This document shows positions 11,105 through 22,605 of a stretch of 64,000 bases of DNA, piece after piece. Position numbers and translations under genes: made by a program. The notes below the pieces were generated by a model. That model made no database searches, was not told the origin of the DNA, and saw nothing but the letters and a program-made list of their open reading frames with translations. Origin of the DNA: Ochotona curzoniae (lineage: Eukaryota; Chordata; Mammalia; Lagomorpha; Ochotonidae); NCBI RefSeq assembly GCF_017591425.1, contig NW_024465751.1:310001-374000 (forward strand), in the 5' to 3' direction. Every line of letters begins with the position of its first letter. The stretch's first letter is position 1.

Positions 11105-13602
11105 CTGTATGGATTCAATTCTTGTTATTGAAATAGGGTATCCTGGGCCCAGCACAGTAGCCTAGCAGCTAAAGTCCACATTTGCATGACCGGGATCCCA
11201 TATGGGTGCCGGTTCTAATCCTGGCAGTCCAACTTCCCATCCAGCTCCCTGCCTGTGGCCCGGGAAAGCAGTAGAGGATTGCCTAAAGCCCTGGAACCCT
11301 GCACCCACATGGGAGACCTGGAAGAAGCTCCTGGCTCCTGGGTTCAAACTGGCTTATCTCCAGCTGTTGTGGCCACTTGGGGAGTGAATCATTGGACGGA
11401 AAATCTTCCTCTCTGGCTCTCCTCCTCTCTCTGTATCTACCTTTCCAATAAAAGTAAATAAATCTTTAAAAAAAGAAACAGGCTATCCTAGAAAGAACAG
11501 ACCTTTATTTAGCTCATAACTCTAGTTCAAGGTCATGATGCCAGCGTCAGTTCAGCTCTGGTGAAAGCCTTGTAGTGGAGCATTTGCAGATGCAAGAAAT
11601 CATATCATAGGATGTGAGTCAGTAAGAGTGACTGCGAGTCAGGCTGGTTCTTCTAACCAGTTTATCAAGAGCAAGCCCCAGCTTCACAACTACATGCCAA
11701 TCCTTTCCAAGGGCACCTAGCGACCTAATGACCTCCCCCTAGAGCCAGCCTCTTAAACGTTTAATCACTTCTCATATCACTACATTGACAACCAAGCCTC
11801 CAACGCTTTTCTGATGGGGAGTCACATTCAAACCACAATATTCCACCATGGACATGAACTCCACGGAGTTCTCCGAAGGCAAAATGCATTCACTTCTTCC
11901 CCACAGTCCTACTCTCAGAATGCATTTCATTTCAGTATTGCCCAAAAGTCCAACAATCTCATCTGGAACTCGAGGTAAACTCTTTGAGTCTCAGTCCCCA
12001 TTAAACAAAAAAATGAGGTCCAAGACACAGTGGCGGGCAGGCACATGGTAAGCATTTTTATCATGTAGGAAAGAAATAGATAATAGGTAGGAGTAATTGG
12101 CCCAATGTAAGACCAAAACCTCAGAAATCCTGTCTAGCACTGGGGCATACTACAGTGAGTGCTGGGCCCTCAGGGTCATAACGTCTTTGGCCACAAGCCC
12201 TGTGCTGAACCTCTTGGACTGGTTTTTCTTGCAGTTTGTAGTTGCCCCTATTGCGCTTGAAATATTGTTGTAGCCCTGCTTTTCTGAGGTCCTCGCTTTA
12301 CCTTCACTAGGCATTGGCTCATTGGGGAATCTCTGTTGGGACTCTGATCCTGAGGTCAACTTGAGCATGACCTCCTAGAAATTTTTTTCTAAATCTCAGT
12401 GGAAGCCACCATGACCCCATAAACTTATGTTTTGCACACCTGCATAATTCACACTGCATAGACATCACCTGTGTTTGCTCCTAGGAAAAGCTGTGTCTGA
12501 GCTTGCTTCAATCAGGGCTCAGCAGTTACAGAGCATTCACTAGATAGAACCCTGAGGTCGCCCTGGGGCCTGTGGAGATGTCCCACTCCCCAATTCTCAT
12601 GCAACAATTCCGCTCATCCAGGCCTCTAGGCCTGTGAAATGAAGAGCGGCCGTGGAGGTTTATGAGATGTCTTCTGGGCCCCTTTCTTACTGTTTTGCCA
12701 GCACACAGCTCCATTTTATCCATCTTAACCTTTTTATCAAGCAATAGCTCAGCCACAAGCATCCTTGCACATTGCATTTTTTTTTAATCATGCTGCAATT
12801 TTTAAAATCCTTCAGCTCTTATTCCTTTTGTTTCCAAGTCTTGCAGTAAATCTGACTGAAAGTGGCCAGTAACACCATGCTGAAGGCTGAATGCTTTGTT
12901 GTTTTGAATTGGTTCTTCTGCTGAGAAAACCAGTCTGTCGTTCTTAGGGCATGGACACAGTGCCACTGTGTTCTTGGCAATAATGTGTCAAGGGTTGCTT
13001 TTCAATAGAACCCCATCTGAGCTGCTTCCTTGGTCTCCTCATTTTCTGAATCCTCACACAATCACCCATAACACTCCGTTTACATCATTCTAGTCTTTTT
13101 CTAGCCTACACAGACCAACTCTCCCAACCTCTGCCTGCTGTTCAATTCTAAAGCTGCCTCCACATTTTCAGGCATAGTTATAGTAATGACTCATTCTCAG
13201 CACCAATTTTCAGTATTAGACCATTTTCTGTGGCTGTAACACAACGTTGGAAGCCAGTGACTTTATAGAAAAAAAGCAGAGGTTTATTTAGCTCACAGTT
13301 TGGAGGTTCAAGGACATGGTGCTGCCATCACATCATCTCCGGTCGTTGCTCACTGCTGCTGATGGAGGTAGGTGTGCAGGAATTAGGGGTGAGTCTCTAC
13401 ACAGCAAGTCAAGAGCAACTCAGGGAACAGGCTCGCTCTTACAACTCCTCACTGCTGTGAGAAGGATTCAGGATCACACAGAGAATTCTGCTGATTCCTC
13501 TTAGAGAACCTTGCCTCCAGCCTTCCAACATCACCACACTGGAGACCAGCCTTTCAACACTGGAACCCTGGGAATTCGTTCTCAAGTCATATCCAAATCA
13601 CA
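11105..13602 (-). mobile_element. Nearly complete MaLR (MST/MLT-type) retrotransposon with both LTRs
   Basis: A non-autonomous ERVL-MaLR element on the minus strand. The 3' LTR lies at 11,105-11,840, split by a CSINE. The internal region is 11,841-13,214 and the 5' LTR 13,215-13,602. Antisense LTR landmarks are the TTTATTTAGCTCA segment in both LTRs and 'atatccaaatcaca' at the outer right end. The internal region shows known MaLR-int phrases in order: 'catccaggcctctaggcctg', 'gctgaatgctttgttgtttt', 'caacctctgcctgctgttca', 'gctgcctccacattttcagg'. Direct repeats GGGGA flank it at 11,100-11,104 and 13,603-13,607, the 5-bp size expected for this group. Without the nested SINE it is about 2.2 kb, near the usual full length. 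No coding capacity is expected. Confidence 0.88.
11148..11476 (+). repeat. CSINE (pika type), full length, inserted in the MaLR 3' LTR
   Basis: Sense copy from 'gggcccagcacagtagccta' to 'aataaaagtaaataaatctt' with an A-rich tail. Head, 'gggatcccatatgggtgcc', 'tgcacccacatgggagacc' and the pyrimidine-rich 3' segment are all present. Target repeats are 'gaaatagggtatcct' before and 'gaaacaggctatcct' after. The insertion therefore postdates the MaLR, whose LTR resumes directly after it. Confidence 0.96.
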
Positions 13603-13607
13603 GGGGA

Positions 13608-14856
13608 AAGCCAGTGTTTCTTGAAGCAAGACGTGTGGGACTCTCAGCTGAGAGTGAGCCATGGCTACCCAGAGCCGGGGTGGGAGCGCATGGCTACCCA
13701 GAGCTGGGGTGGGAGCACATTACCAAGCAGCTGAATTTCTAGGGACTAAAGAGGAAGGTGAAGGAGATAAGGAGGTGGCGGTTGGTTCCTTCTATGTTAG
13801 AGAACTTTCTACACCTAGGACTGTTGAAACATCCATGAATGTGCAGTCCTAAGTTGCTAAGGCAGCAGAAGACACTGCTGTCCGAAGGTGACTTCCCCGA
13901 TCTCTTTGATCTCTCTCCTCCTCCAAGCCTGCTTAGAAGCTTTGGGAAGCCATCATTCAGGCAACTAATGAAGCAAAAGCCTCAAGAAAAGAGAGACCCA
14001 CCGAAAAACCACCACATTCCCTCCACAGGTTTACACCACAAGCCATTTGAGCTGGGGAAGATGGAGGCTCCCATTGACATCTTATTCAGAACATCTAGCA
14101 AATCTCTCTGGGCACTCTGCCATTGAAGCAAAACATTTTTGAGGTTGGAAATGACTGTGGATCAGCCAGTTTACCAGAGAGGTACCAAGAAAAGGCCCTG
14201 CCTTATTGTGATTCAGGGAAAGGGACAAAATACTCCTGTTACATTAATTCAAATATAGATTACAAACGGCACAGTAAAACACATTTTGATTACTTCAATG
14301 TTATGTTTTTTCAGTCTGTATTTTGTAAAATGATGCTTATCGACTCTTTGAATTCCAAAATGAATGAAAGCCATTAGGAGTTACTTTAAATGTAGCATGG
14401 TAAAGAGATTTCGATTGCTCAATGTCCCTTATCATTCACTTAGGATGTGCAAAATGTTTCTTATGTTCCTTGATTTAGTGTCCTGCTCCAATTCTTGCCA
14501 AGAAATGTTAGAGGTAATGTGCGCATCTTCGTGAATACCTTGTGTCACTAACTTTCATACTTTCCCTCTGGGACGTTTAGTTTTTTGATCCAGGCTCCCA
14601 TGCAAAAGGGTTTTTAGGAAGAGTCCTCACAATGGAGTTTAGCATGGTGATGGAATCAGGTCCATGGCTGCCTACAGCCCAGCTTTATCCTGCTCTATTT
14701 TAAAGGCTGTGAGCTCTGTCAGTCCATGGGATCGAGCCTGCATTTGGCCCCTCAGTCTTCTCAACACACGCGCATCAAAACCTGATATGAAAAACACACA
14801 AACTATGGCCTCTTTTACACATCACAAGTTAATTCCTAAGAAAGATAGCTTTTCCT
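13608..14856. other. Unassigned sequence with a short 29-bp duplication
   Basis: A 29-bp unit starting 'atggctacccagagc' occurs twice in tandem at 13,661-13,718. Downstream, 13,839-14,126 is open on the plus strand but matches no family I know. Nothing else recognised. Confidence 0.5.
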
Positions 14857-15117
14857 TTTTTTAAAAGATCTATTTATTTACTTGAAAGTCAAAGTTACAG
14901 AGAGTGGGAGAGGGTCAGGTCCAACCCAGGAGTCGGGAATTTCTTTCAAGTCTCCTACAAGTGTAGCAGAGACCCAGTCACTTGGGCGAGATTGTGTTGC
15001 TTTTTCCAGGCCATTATCAGGGAGCTGAATTGGAAATGGAGAGCTAGGACACAAACAGGTGCCTATACAATATGCTGACAAATAGGCTTTACCCACTACA
15101 CCACAGTAACAACCCCA
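14857..15117 (-). repeat. CSINE, antisense, diverged
   Basis: Starts 'ttttttaaaagatctattta' and 'acttgaaagtcaaagttaca', then shortened antisense blocks including 'ggccattatcagggagctga' and the tRNA-related end 'ttacccactacaccacagta'. Internal deletions make it shorter than a full copy. Confidence 0.82.
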
Positions 15118-16310
15118 GGAAGGGTAATTTCTGCATATAATCTGGTGGTCACTTGAGTTATGAAGTGAAAGAATGCATCACATATGACACTGCTGATTAT
15201 CTTTAAGTACATTTTTCTTTCCTCAGATTTTCTGCTCTAAGGCCGTCTTTCTCTTCCTCTCTCCATTGCCTGAACCCCCTCCCTGCTCAGATCCCATCTG
15301 CTTGTGTGCCTTATCCCTTGGTCAGCCAGAGACCTGGCCTTTGATTCTTCCTGACCAGCTGCCCACCCCCCTCGCTTCCTTCGGCTGTTGCAACTTCTCG
15401 GTAATCCCCGACCCATCTGGGGATGGGTGGGCTGCCGGTCATCAGTGCCAGGCTTAGGTTATATTTTAAAAAAAGGAGCAACTCTAGTTTGAAAGACAGA
15501 CTGACAAAGAGAGAGGAAGAGGAAGACAGAGAGCTTCCGGAGACACTGGTGTTTCCATCGGGGCAATGTGGGGGTTCTGTCTCTGTAGCCCTTCTTCGGC
15601 ACTAGTGAGCCAGGATGGAACTTCAGAAGGCCTACTGCAAGGATGCTGCAAGCTGGGCCTTGACATGGACTGAGAAAAAGGGAACAGCTCCCCTTTTCCT
15701 CATGCCTCACAGGCACAAGTATTTTACCAACGTAGGCGCTTCGGGGATATACTGCAGGCAGCTTCTCCTTCGCTGTAACCAAAGAATGGCCGATAATTGT
15801 ACCAATGGCCCTGCTAACAGCGCATCTCCTTCTTTCCTCCTCCTCACTGGAACGATGCATGCACGAAGCTGCCCACAATCAGAATCTACTGATATGCAGA
15901 CTGCACAGAGGTGAGCAAGTTATTTTTAATGTGTGAATTGCCATCAAGAAGTGAGCACACCTTGGCATTCTTAAAAACTATGCTTTCTTATCATCCACTG
16001 GAAGAGGAGGACCAATTTACAAGTTAAAGCCAGTTCCACATACAGACATGCTTCATAAGTGCATCTAAATTGGGGGCCTTATCACAGAGGCCAATAGCAA
16101 AATGTCTAAAAACGTCTAAGAAAGCAAGACACTGGGGAAGACAGGCTATCTTTGGAAATGCAAAATTAATTTTATGTCATTACAAAGTAACACTGGAACA
16201 TTCTGTGCAAAGGAGACATCAGTCTTTTGAACCTTCCAAGATGGAAATAAAAACAAATAAACAATCACTATCCATTCAAAAACATCAAAACATTAAAAGT
16301 CTACAAAAAA
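15118..16310. other. Unassigned non-coding sequence
   Basis: The region 15,465-15,530 ('tttgaaagacagactgacaa' with GAGAGG) recalls a SINE tail, but the body that should follow is not recognisable. Overlapping open frames around 15,459-15,914 on both strands lack any known domain. Confidence 0.45.
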
Positions 16311-16625
16311 GGCCTGGCATGGTAACCTAATGGCTAAAGTCCTCGCCTTGCATGCACCACAATACCGTATGGGCACCGGTTCGTATCCCAGCAGCTCCAC
16401 TTCCAGTCCAACTCCGTGCTTACGGCCTGGGAAAACAGTGAAGCACAGCTCATAGCTTGGGACCCTGCATCCACATAGGAGACCTGGAAGAAGCTCCTGG
16501 CTCCTGGCATCAGCATCATTGCAATCATTTGGGGAGTGAACCAGCAGATGGAAGATCTTTCTCCCTCTCTCCTTTCTGTAAATCTGACTTTCCAACAAAA
16601 AACGAATAAATAATCTTTTTTAAAA
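16311..16625 (+). repeat. CSINE (pika type), full length
   Basis: Sense copy beginning 'ggcctggcatggtaacctaa' and 'ggctaaagtcctcgccttgc', through 'agacctggaagaagctcctg' to 'aacgaataaataatctttt'. Short flanking repeats around 'aaaagtcta' are visible on both sides. Confidence 0.95.
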
Positions 16626-18894
16626 AATTCTGCAAAAGTCTATTAAAATGTATGTTACTTTCTGAGAAGTGGTAAATTCAATTCCTGTGTAACTCTGTGG
16701 AGAATGTTACCCTGGGATGCATTTTACATGAAGGATGCCGTCTCCCAGATCTCTCTACCTAGTTTTTATTCATAGTTTTACTTGGTGAAACCCCATCCCA
16801 CCACATCTGCCCATGACACCAGTACCTAGCCAGCACGCAGAGAGCCAGCAAAGTATCCTCTGCCTCAACACTTGCAATTTCCTTTTCAAGAGAAGCTGGC
16901 TATGAAGATGAGCTGGGCTGGTGTGGTGGCAGAAAGGAGAAGAGCTGCGTGTCCAGGATGTTTGTTTCACCTCAGAGGGCTTCAGGTCCACTTGAAAAAC
17001 AGAGCGTACTGCTTCTATCAAGCACAGCTTTGGTCCGTCTCACAGACCCATGCTCCCTGAAGCAAAGCAGAGGTTATCGACACTCTCTGGGTGAGTCCAA
17101 TCAGCAGGAGTTATCCTGAAGGAAGAAGTACCAGGTCCAGAGGAAGAATATCTTTCAGGTCACCAGAGCAATGAAGCAATGGAGCGAGCTTGTGGGAAGT
17201 GACTCTCAAGCACTGGAGGCATAGATGTGGCGGTTGGTGAGATGGGTACCTGGTACAGGTGCAGTTCAGGGGACTGAACCATGAGAAGAGGATCCAGATG
17301 AGCAGCGGGCATCTCAAATCCATAGAGCCAGAAGAATAGGCTTGGAGAGGCATGCTAGTTGCCAGGGAAAGAAAACAACCTCATCCTTTGCTAACTGAGA
17401 AGGCAGAAATACACCCAGTGAAGGTGTGGAAAATGGAGTACATTTTAGTACAATCAAGCAGAAAATCTCTAGACAGGCAGATCTTAAAGAAAGGATTGCA
17501 TTGCAGGAAATTAACCTGGACCTCATCCCCATCCCCCAGAAAATTTTAGGGGACAATATGAAGACCCCATATCAGACTTGATAAAAAGGCCTCTCATACA
17601 TGGTAAAAAAAATGTGAACCAGACACTCCAAGTCGATGCATTCTACTTCTGAGCATCGCTTGTCCCAAGCCTCTCCTACTGTGGTAGATACACAACATAC
17701 AGGCTGTGCCCCTCTCCTCGGGTCACAGCAAACATCCCTCATCAATACCCTTCTCTTTCCTGATGGTCTTTTAGTAACTTTCTCCAGCAACTACTATCCA
17801 TAGGCCCAGCTTGCACTTTGGCTAGACAATGTCTAAAAGCATTTGATACAAAACCAAGCTTAGCTTGAAACATGTGACATATCTTTCACTCATTTGCCCA
17901 TAGCACTGAAACACACACATACACACCCCTTTGCCTCCTCTTGGTGTGTTTGCATGGCATTCATCATTTGGTTAATGGAAATCTACCTGCCACTTCTCCC
18001 CTCCTCCTAAGGTCCCCAGACCATCTGCCTCTGGTCCCCAGAGATGCAGTGCTTGCAGGGGTTCCAGGGTTCATCCTCACTTTTATTGTCCCAGCTGTCT
18101 TCCTAAATAAACTGAACAATGGAATGCTGAAAGCCTCTTTCCACAACCTTGGACTGTTGTATTTCAAAGAGATAATACAGCCAGAACCTCAAAAAAGATG
18201 TGAAGGTGGTGTGAGAGTCAGGAGGTATGCTAAGTACCCAGTGCTAGAGAACACACAGAGGGCCAAGGGCTAGATCTGATGGGTAGCATTTGCAGTAAAG
18301 GGGTTTAGCTCTGGTGGCAAGAGGCAAATGGGGTCAGCAGGGAACCTCCAGGGCAACAGTGCTCAGAGGGGCCTGGGCAACTCTCTACAGGTGCCTGGAC
18401 AGAAAAGATGCCAAAGATGATACAACTGAACAAACTCCCAGCTCCCAGCTGTCAAATCCTCACTGTGTTGGGCTTCCAGGCCTAGGTGGCCCCAGTGTTG
18501 GCTGAACCGGCTGGGGAGGTATGGTTGATGCCCTCAGCTGAGCTCCTTCCTGTGGGACTGGAGGGTGATGGTCTTGCACATCTTTCCTAAGCTGGCCCTG
18601 AAGAAGTGTATTTCTCCTAGTGATAGTTCTGATCAGGAAATTTCCCTGACTCCTGATGAATTAACGTCCAAGCCTGAGCTCCATAACTTGCCTTTTCCCC
18701 CATCTGATCTTATATACATCTTTCCATCCATTTTCCCCACTAAGCAAGCATCTATGAAACATCTGTTACACACCAGGAATAAAATATGAATGAAACTTGT
18801 GATCATGATAAATCACTATCTGGATTCAAGTTTTCTTTCCAAGTCTATCTTCCTCCAGGCCTACTGCAAGTGACAGGTGCACTCAAATGATCTC
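16626..18894. other. Unassigned non-coding sequence
   Basis: No gene or clear repeat. A short CA-rich run lies near 17,910-17,930, and there is a possible old interspersed-repeat end near 18,740-18,790. Open frames here are short and unrecognised. Confidence 0.45.
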
Positions 18895-19045
18895 AGTGCT
18901 GTGGCTGGAATTCAGAGGCAGGTAAATCTTGGTTTGAAACCTACTTCTGTTGCTTTCTAGCAAGCCTCTTAGCCTTTCCATACCTGAGATGCCTTGCAGG
19001 GTTGCAGTCAGAATTAAATGATTTAGTGTGGAGCTCATATGGAGT
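18895..19045 (+). repeat. MIR fragment
   Basis: 'tggtttgaaacctacttctg', then 'agcctttccatacctgagat' and 'cagaattaaatgatttagt' follow the sense MIR order: 5' part, core, then the 'gattaaatgagttaa'-like 3' side. Confidence 0.65.
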
Positions 19046-19480
19046 GCTCTTCCCCAGCAATTCCCCCTGTTACTGTTGTTGCTGTTCTTTGTTTTCCTGT
19101 ATGAGCCTAGCTTGTAGGCATTTCTTGCAGCTGCAAAGAGCTGACCCCCATCCTGCCCTTCGTAGGTTTTATAAGACTCTTGACTCCTTCCAGCAACCAC
19201 TTCCTCTGCTCACGTCCCATATGGTACCAACAACCTGCGTGCGGCCACACTGACTGTGTAGAATGCAAACCCAGGAATGGGAAAAGCTGTGAGTTGTAGA
19301 TCCTTTAACATAAAGTCCAGGATGCAATGATACCTAAAATATGGGACTTACTCTGAAGTAAACCAGTAAGTGCATGTTCTCTGGAATGGCAACCACATTG
19401 TTGTATTTGTCTGCTTTGGCTAGTGAATTCAGTGGGGATAAATTCTGAATATGCTGCTTCTCATTTAACCATAGCATTCC
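19046..19480. other. Unassigned non-coding sequence
   Basis: Nothing recognised. Confidence 0.45.
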
Positions 19481-19735
19481 TTATGATTTGAAAAGTTGAA
19501 AGACAGAGATCATTCAATCACTGATTCACTCCCCAGGTACCCATGGCAGCTGGAGCTGGGTCAGACCAACTCCAAGAATCTGAAAGTCAAGCTGGGTCTT
19601 TCTCAGGGGCAGAGATCCAAGCACTTGAACGTTCACTGTTACCTCCCGGGTGTGCCTTAGCAGGGTATTGGTACTGAGAGCTAAGCTGGAACTTGGGCCC
19701 ACCCACCCTGATGTGAATTACTGGCAGCTTCATCA
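19481..19735 (-). repeat. CSINE3-like SINE, antisense, old
   Basis: Opens 'gaaaagttgaaagacagaga', then 'actgattcactccccag', 'ggagctgggtcagacc', a decayed '...cctcccgggtgtgccttagc' block and 'ctaagctggaacttgggccc'. The order matches antisense CSINE3, but divergence is high. Confidence 0.6.
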
Positions 19736-20751
19736 CTGCACTGAACGCCTGCCCCTGAGCCCTCACATTCCTGCATTCCCAGCTCACTCCTGGGACACAG
19801 TAAAGGCCATCGCAGTGTGTTTTGACCACAAAGGAGTCTTATTATTATAGCTGTTATTATTTTCTACTTGACAGTGTTTTTCCCTCTATTCACACCAACT
19901 AGCTCGACACAAAGGAGATTCTCAGTAGATATGCATAAACTGAATAACTGACTGGCTCTCAGCTTTGAAAGTGCTTCCACCAGATTTTGCCTCGTCAAAC
20001 AGTAGCTGTTTTCCCTTCTTAAATTGACCATAAATGTGTATAAACCAACAGAGAGTACAGGCAACACAGCTAGCAACAGCAGGACAGCAGCAAGCATGGT
20101 TTCTGCGGGCAGACGCTGCTGGTTGCAGACACAATGGCCTCCCATTCACCTTCTTCATCTTGGCTGGGGTCTGCTTCAGTTAACAGGAGTGAGAACAACT
20201 CGGGGTCCTTGCTCCCCTGCTTGCCTATGTGGCAGGTTGGGGGGCGATAATACATGAAGACAAGGATACACACATACACATACACACAGCCACAACACTT
20301 GTGTTCCCTTTTGCTTGTGGTTTTGTCAGCTTGCGACCACAGGTGGGAGTGGTGCACTGAGATTGGCAGCTCGGAAAGAGGGAGTACCCTGATGATACTG
20401 TGGAGCTGTGGGACTGGCCTTTCTGGACAGCTATGATTATTTCTTTAAAGGGGCAGAACTACGCTGTAAGCCCATGGAGCTGCCCACGCTGTTGCCTCTA
20501 GCTGGAAGCAAGCCTCTCTGACGTTGCTACCTACCTTGGGCTCAGCTGTGAGAGTCACCTGCACATGTAGCTGCTGCTGCAAAGCTTTTGGTGATGTTGG
20601 TGTTGCTTGTCTGAGTCTGCAGTCCTACACTGGAAAATCAATATGACAAACTATGTTCTTTCTCTCCAGAGGGTCAAAGAGGGAGGAAAGGGCTATTGTG
20701 TTGGGCCTAAAGGGACTGAATCCTATATCTCAACTATTGTTTACCTATAAA
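19736..20751. other. Unassigned sequence with overlapping minus-strand open frames
   Basis: The minus strand between about 20,357 and 19,864 has three partly overlapping open frames. One begins with a hydrophobic stretch resembling a signal peptide (MLAAVLLLLAVLPVLS). I recognise no family and see no intact longer gene. A CA-rich run lies at 20,267-20,290. Confidence 0.4.
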
Positions 20752-20816
20752 TGTGTGTTAGCTTGGATTGTTGTAATCAAATGCCATGGACTAGATGACT
20801 TAAGAACAGTATTTTA
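20752..20816 (-). mobile_element. LTR-like fragment (MaLR/MLT type), left part, antisense
   Basis: 'gtgttagcttggattgttgt' and 'atgccatggactagatgact' resemble the outer end of an antisense MaLR-group LTR. The rest appears beyond the nested insertions, from 21,337. Confidence 0.5.
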
Positions 20817-21157
20817 GGGCCTGGCAAGGTAGTCTAGTGGCTAAAGTCCACATTTGCATGCACCAGGATCCCATATGGGTGCCAGTTCTAGTCCCAGCAG
20901 CCCTACTTTCCATCTAGCTCCCGGCCTATAACCTGGAAAGCAGTCGAGGACAGCCCAAATCCTTAGGACCTGCACCCACATGGGAGACCTGGAAGAGACT
21001 CCTTGCTCCTGGTTTTGGATCAGTTCATCTCCGGCCATTGTGGCTGCTTGGGGAGTGAATCAATGCATGGAAGATCTTCCTTTCTGTTTTTCCTCCCCTC
21101 TGCCTTTCCAAAGTAAATTAACAAAGAAATAACTAAATAAAAATAAAATCTTTTAAA
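20817..21157 (+). repeat. CSINE (pika type), full length
   Basis: Sense copy from 'gggcctggcaaggtagtcta' to 'aaataaaaataaaatctttt'. All landmark blocks are present. It sits in the LTR-like sequence. The preceding 'aagaacagtatttta' and following 'aaggagtaggttttta' look like diverged target repeats. Confidence 0.96.
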
Positions 21158-21176
21158 AGGAGTAGGTTTTTATTAA

Positions 21177-21336
21177 GATTCTGATGGAATTTGCTTATGA
21201 AGGACTATACTATTGTCATAATATGGGGCAAATCAGGGGGTGGGAATTTGGTAGGGGGGTACATCCCAGGCCCTATGGGATTATACCATAAAAATTCAAA
21301 ATAAAAAATAATAATAAAAAAGAAAAAAAGAGCAGG
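21177..21336 (+). mobile_element. L1 3' end, 5'-truncated, sense
   Basis: The segment 'atcccaggccctatgggatt' through 'accataaaaattcaaaataa' is the reverse complement of the L1 3'UTR end seen at 45,901 and 36,090 on the other strand. It includes the G-rich stretch before it and an A-rich tail with ATAATAAT. It is a heavily 5'-truncated insertion next to the CSINE. Confidence 0.8.
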
Positions 21337-21450
21337 AACTTATTTATTACAGATATGGAGACTGGGTAGTCTAAGCCAACTCATCCCCTCCAGCAGGGGA
21401 ACCATTCTGACATGAAGAAAGCTATCTGCTCACTGCAACCTGATGAGAAA
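21337..21450 (-). mobile_element. LTR-like fragment, right part, antisense
   Basis: 'aacttatttattacagatat' and 'ggagactgggtagtctaagc' continue the antisense LTR phrase interrupted at 20,816. The far end cannot be fixed by eye. Confidence 0.45.
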
Positions 21451-22046
21451 GCATCTGGAAGCCATTTGCTTAGTGAAATCAGTCCAAAAATGACAAAAAT
21501 GGTTCTCTTGATCCGTGGTAACTAATGCACAGACTACTAAAACAGGTATTCTACAGGAGCAAGATGAACATTTCGAGATTCCATTATTGTTTACAACCTT
21601 TGTCTATTCTCTTGAAGAGTATTAGGGCTTTGTTTTTTCTCCCACTTGCTGCATATTGAAATCTTTACCTAATGGAGTATTAAGCCTGTGATTGCAGTCA
21701 AGTGAAAGTATGCCATTGAAAAAAAAGCAAAACAAAGAAGGAAGGTGAGTGGAATGTGGGTAGAAGAGTAGTAGGTGGAAAGTATCACAAGCTCCCAAAT
21801 TTGTATTATCAAATATAGAAAGTGCATTTGCTTTATGTAAATCAAGTAAGGCACATATTTGAAAATGGAAGAAAGTTGGAGCACGGCAAGGTTTCTGGTT
21901 TGCCTTCCTCGGGCACTAATCCATCATGAGGACCTCATTCTCAAATAGCTCATCTGAACCTATTGGCCTGCTAAAGACCCCTTCTCATACCATCACACTG
22001 AGAATCGGAGCTGTGGTGCAGGCCAGAGGGACAAGCCCCGTGCTGC
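21451..22046. other. Unassigned non-coding sequence
   Basis: AT-rich, no recognised gene or repeat before the minisatellite. Confidence 0.45.
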
Positions 22047-22465
22047 CATGGTCAGCCCCCAGCAGTGGCCTTGGTTCCGTCCTACCATGGAGGACCCTGT
22101 GCCATGGTCAGCCCCCAGCAGTGGCCTTGGTTCCGTCCTACCATGGAGGACCCTGTGCCATGGTCAGCCCCCAGCAGTGGCCTTGGTTCCGTCCTACCAT
22201 GGAGGACCCTGTGCCATGGTCAGCCCCCAGCAGTGGCCTTGGTTCCGTCCTACCATGGAGGACCCTGTGCCATGGTCAGCCCCCAGCAGTGGCCTTGGTT
22301 CAGTACTACCATGGAGGACCCTGTGCCATGGTCAGCCCCCAGCAGTGGCCTTGGTTCCGTCCTACCATGGAGGACCCTGTGCCATGGTCAACCCCCAGTA
22401 GTGGCCTTGGTTCAGTACTACCATGGAGGACCCTGTGCCATGGTCAGCCCACAGTAGTGGCTCCA
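22047..22465. repeat. Minisatellite, 56-bp unit, about 7.4 copies
   Basis: Units start with 'catggtcagc' at 22,047, 22,103, 22,159, 22,215, 22,271, 22,327 and 22,383, with a partial eighth at 22,439; the period is exactly 56. Units 1-4 and 6 carry 'ttccgtcctacc', while units 5 and 7 carry 'ttcagtactacc'. So 6-7 may copy 4-5. Every unit has two CCATGG sites. No unit has a plus-strand stop in any frame, so open frames up to 243 codons (21,926-22,657) run through it. Because 56 is not a multiple of 3, the frame rotates each unit, which argues against a coding repeat. Confidence 0.97.
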
Positions 22466-22474
22466 CACCCTGGG

Positions 22475-22605
22475 CACCATTTCCTCATCTGGAATGTGAA
22501 GCACTGGGACAGGACTCAGCCCCATCTGTCTGGGAGCGAAGATAACGCACATGAGGCAACACATACGGCTGCTGGCATGTGGTGGGCACTCAGCCGCAGG
22601 ATGGC
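22475..22605 (+). repeat. Possible MIR fragment
   Basis: 'atttcctcatctggaatgtg' followed by 'tgctggcatgtggtgggcac' resembles the 3' half of MIR in sense orientation. Weak. Confidence 0.4.

Noticed and set aside
15465..15545. Possible antisense SINE tail
   Set aside because: The GAGAG-rich start fits, but the SINE body that should follow is not recognisable.
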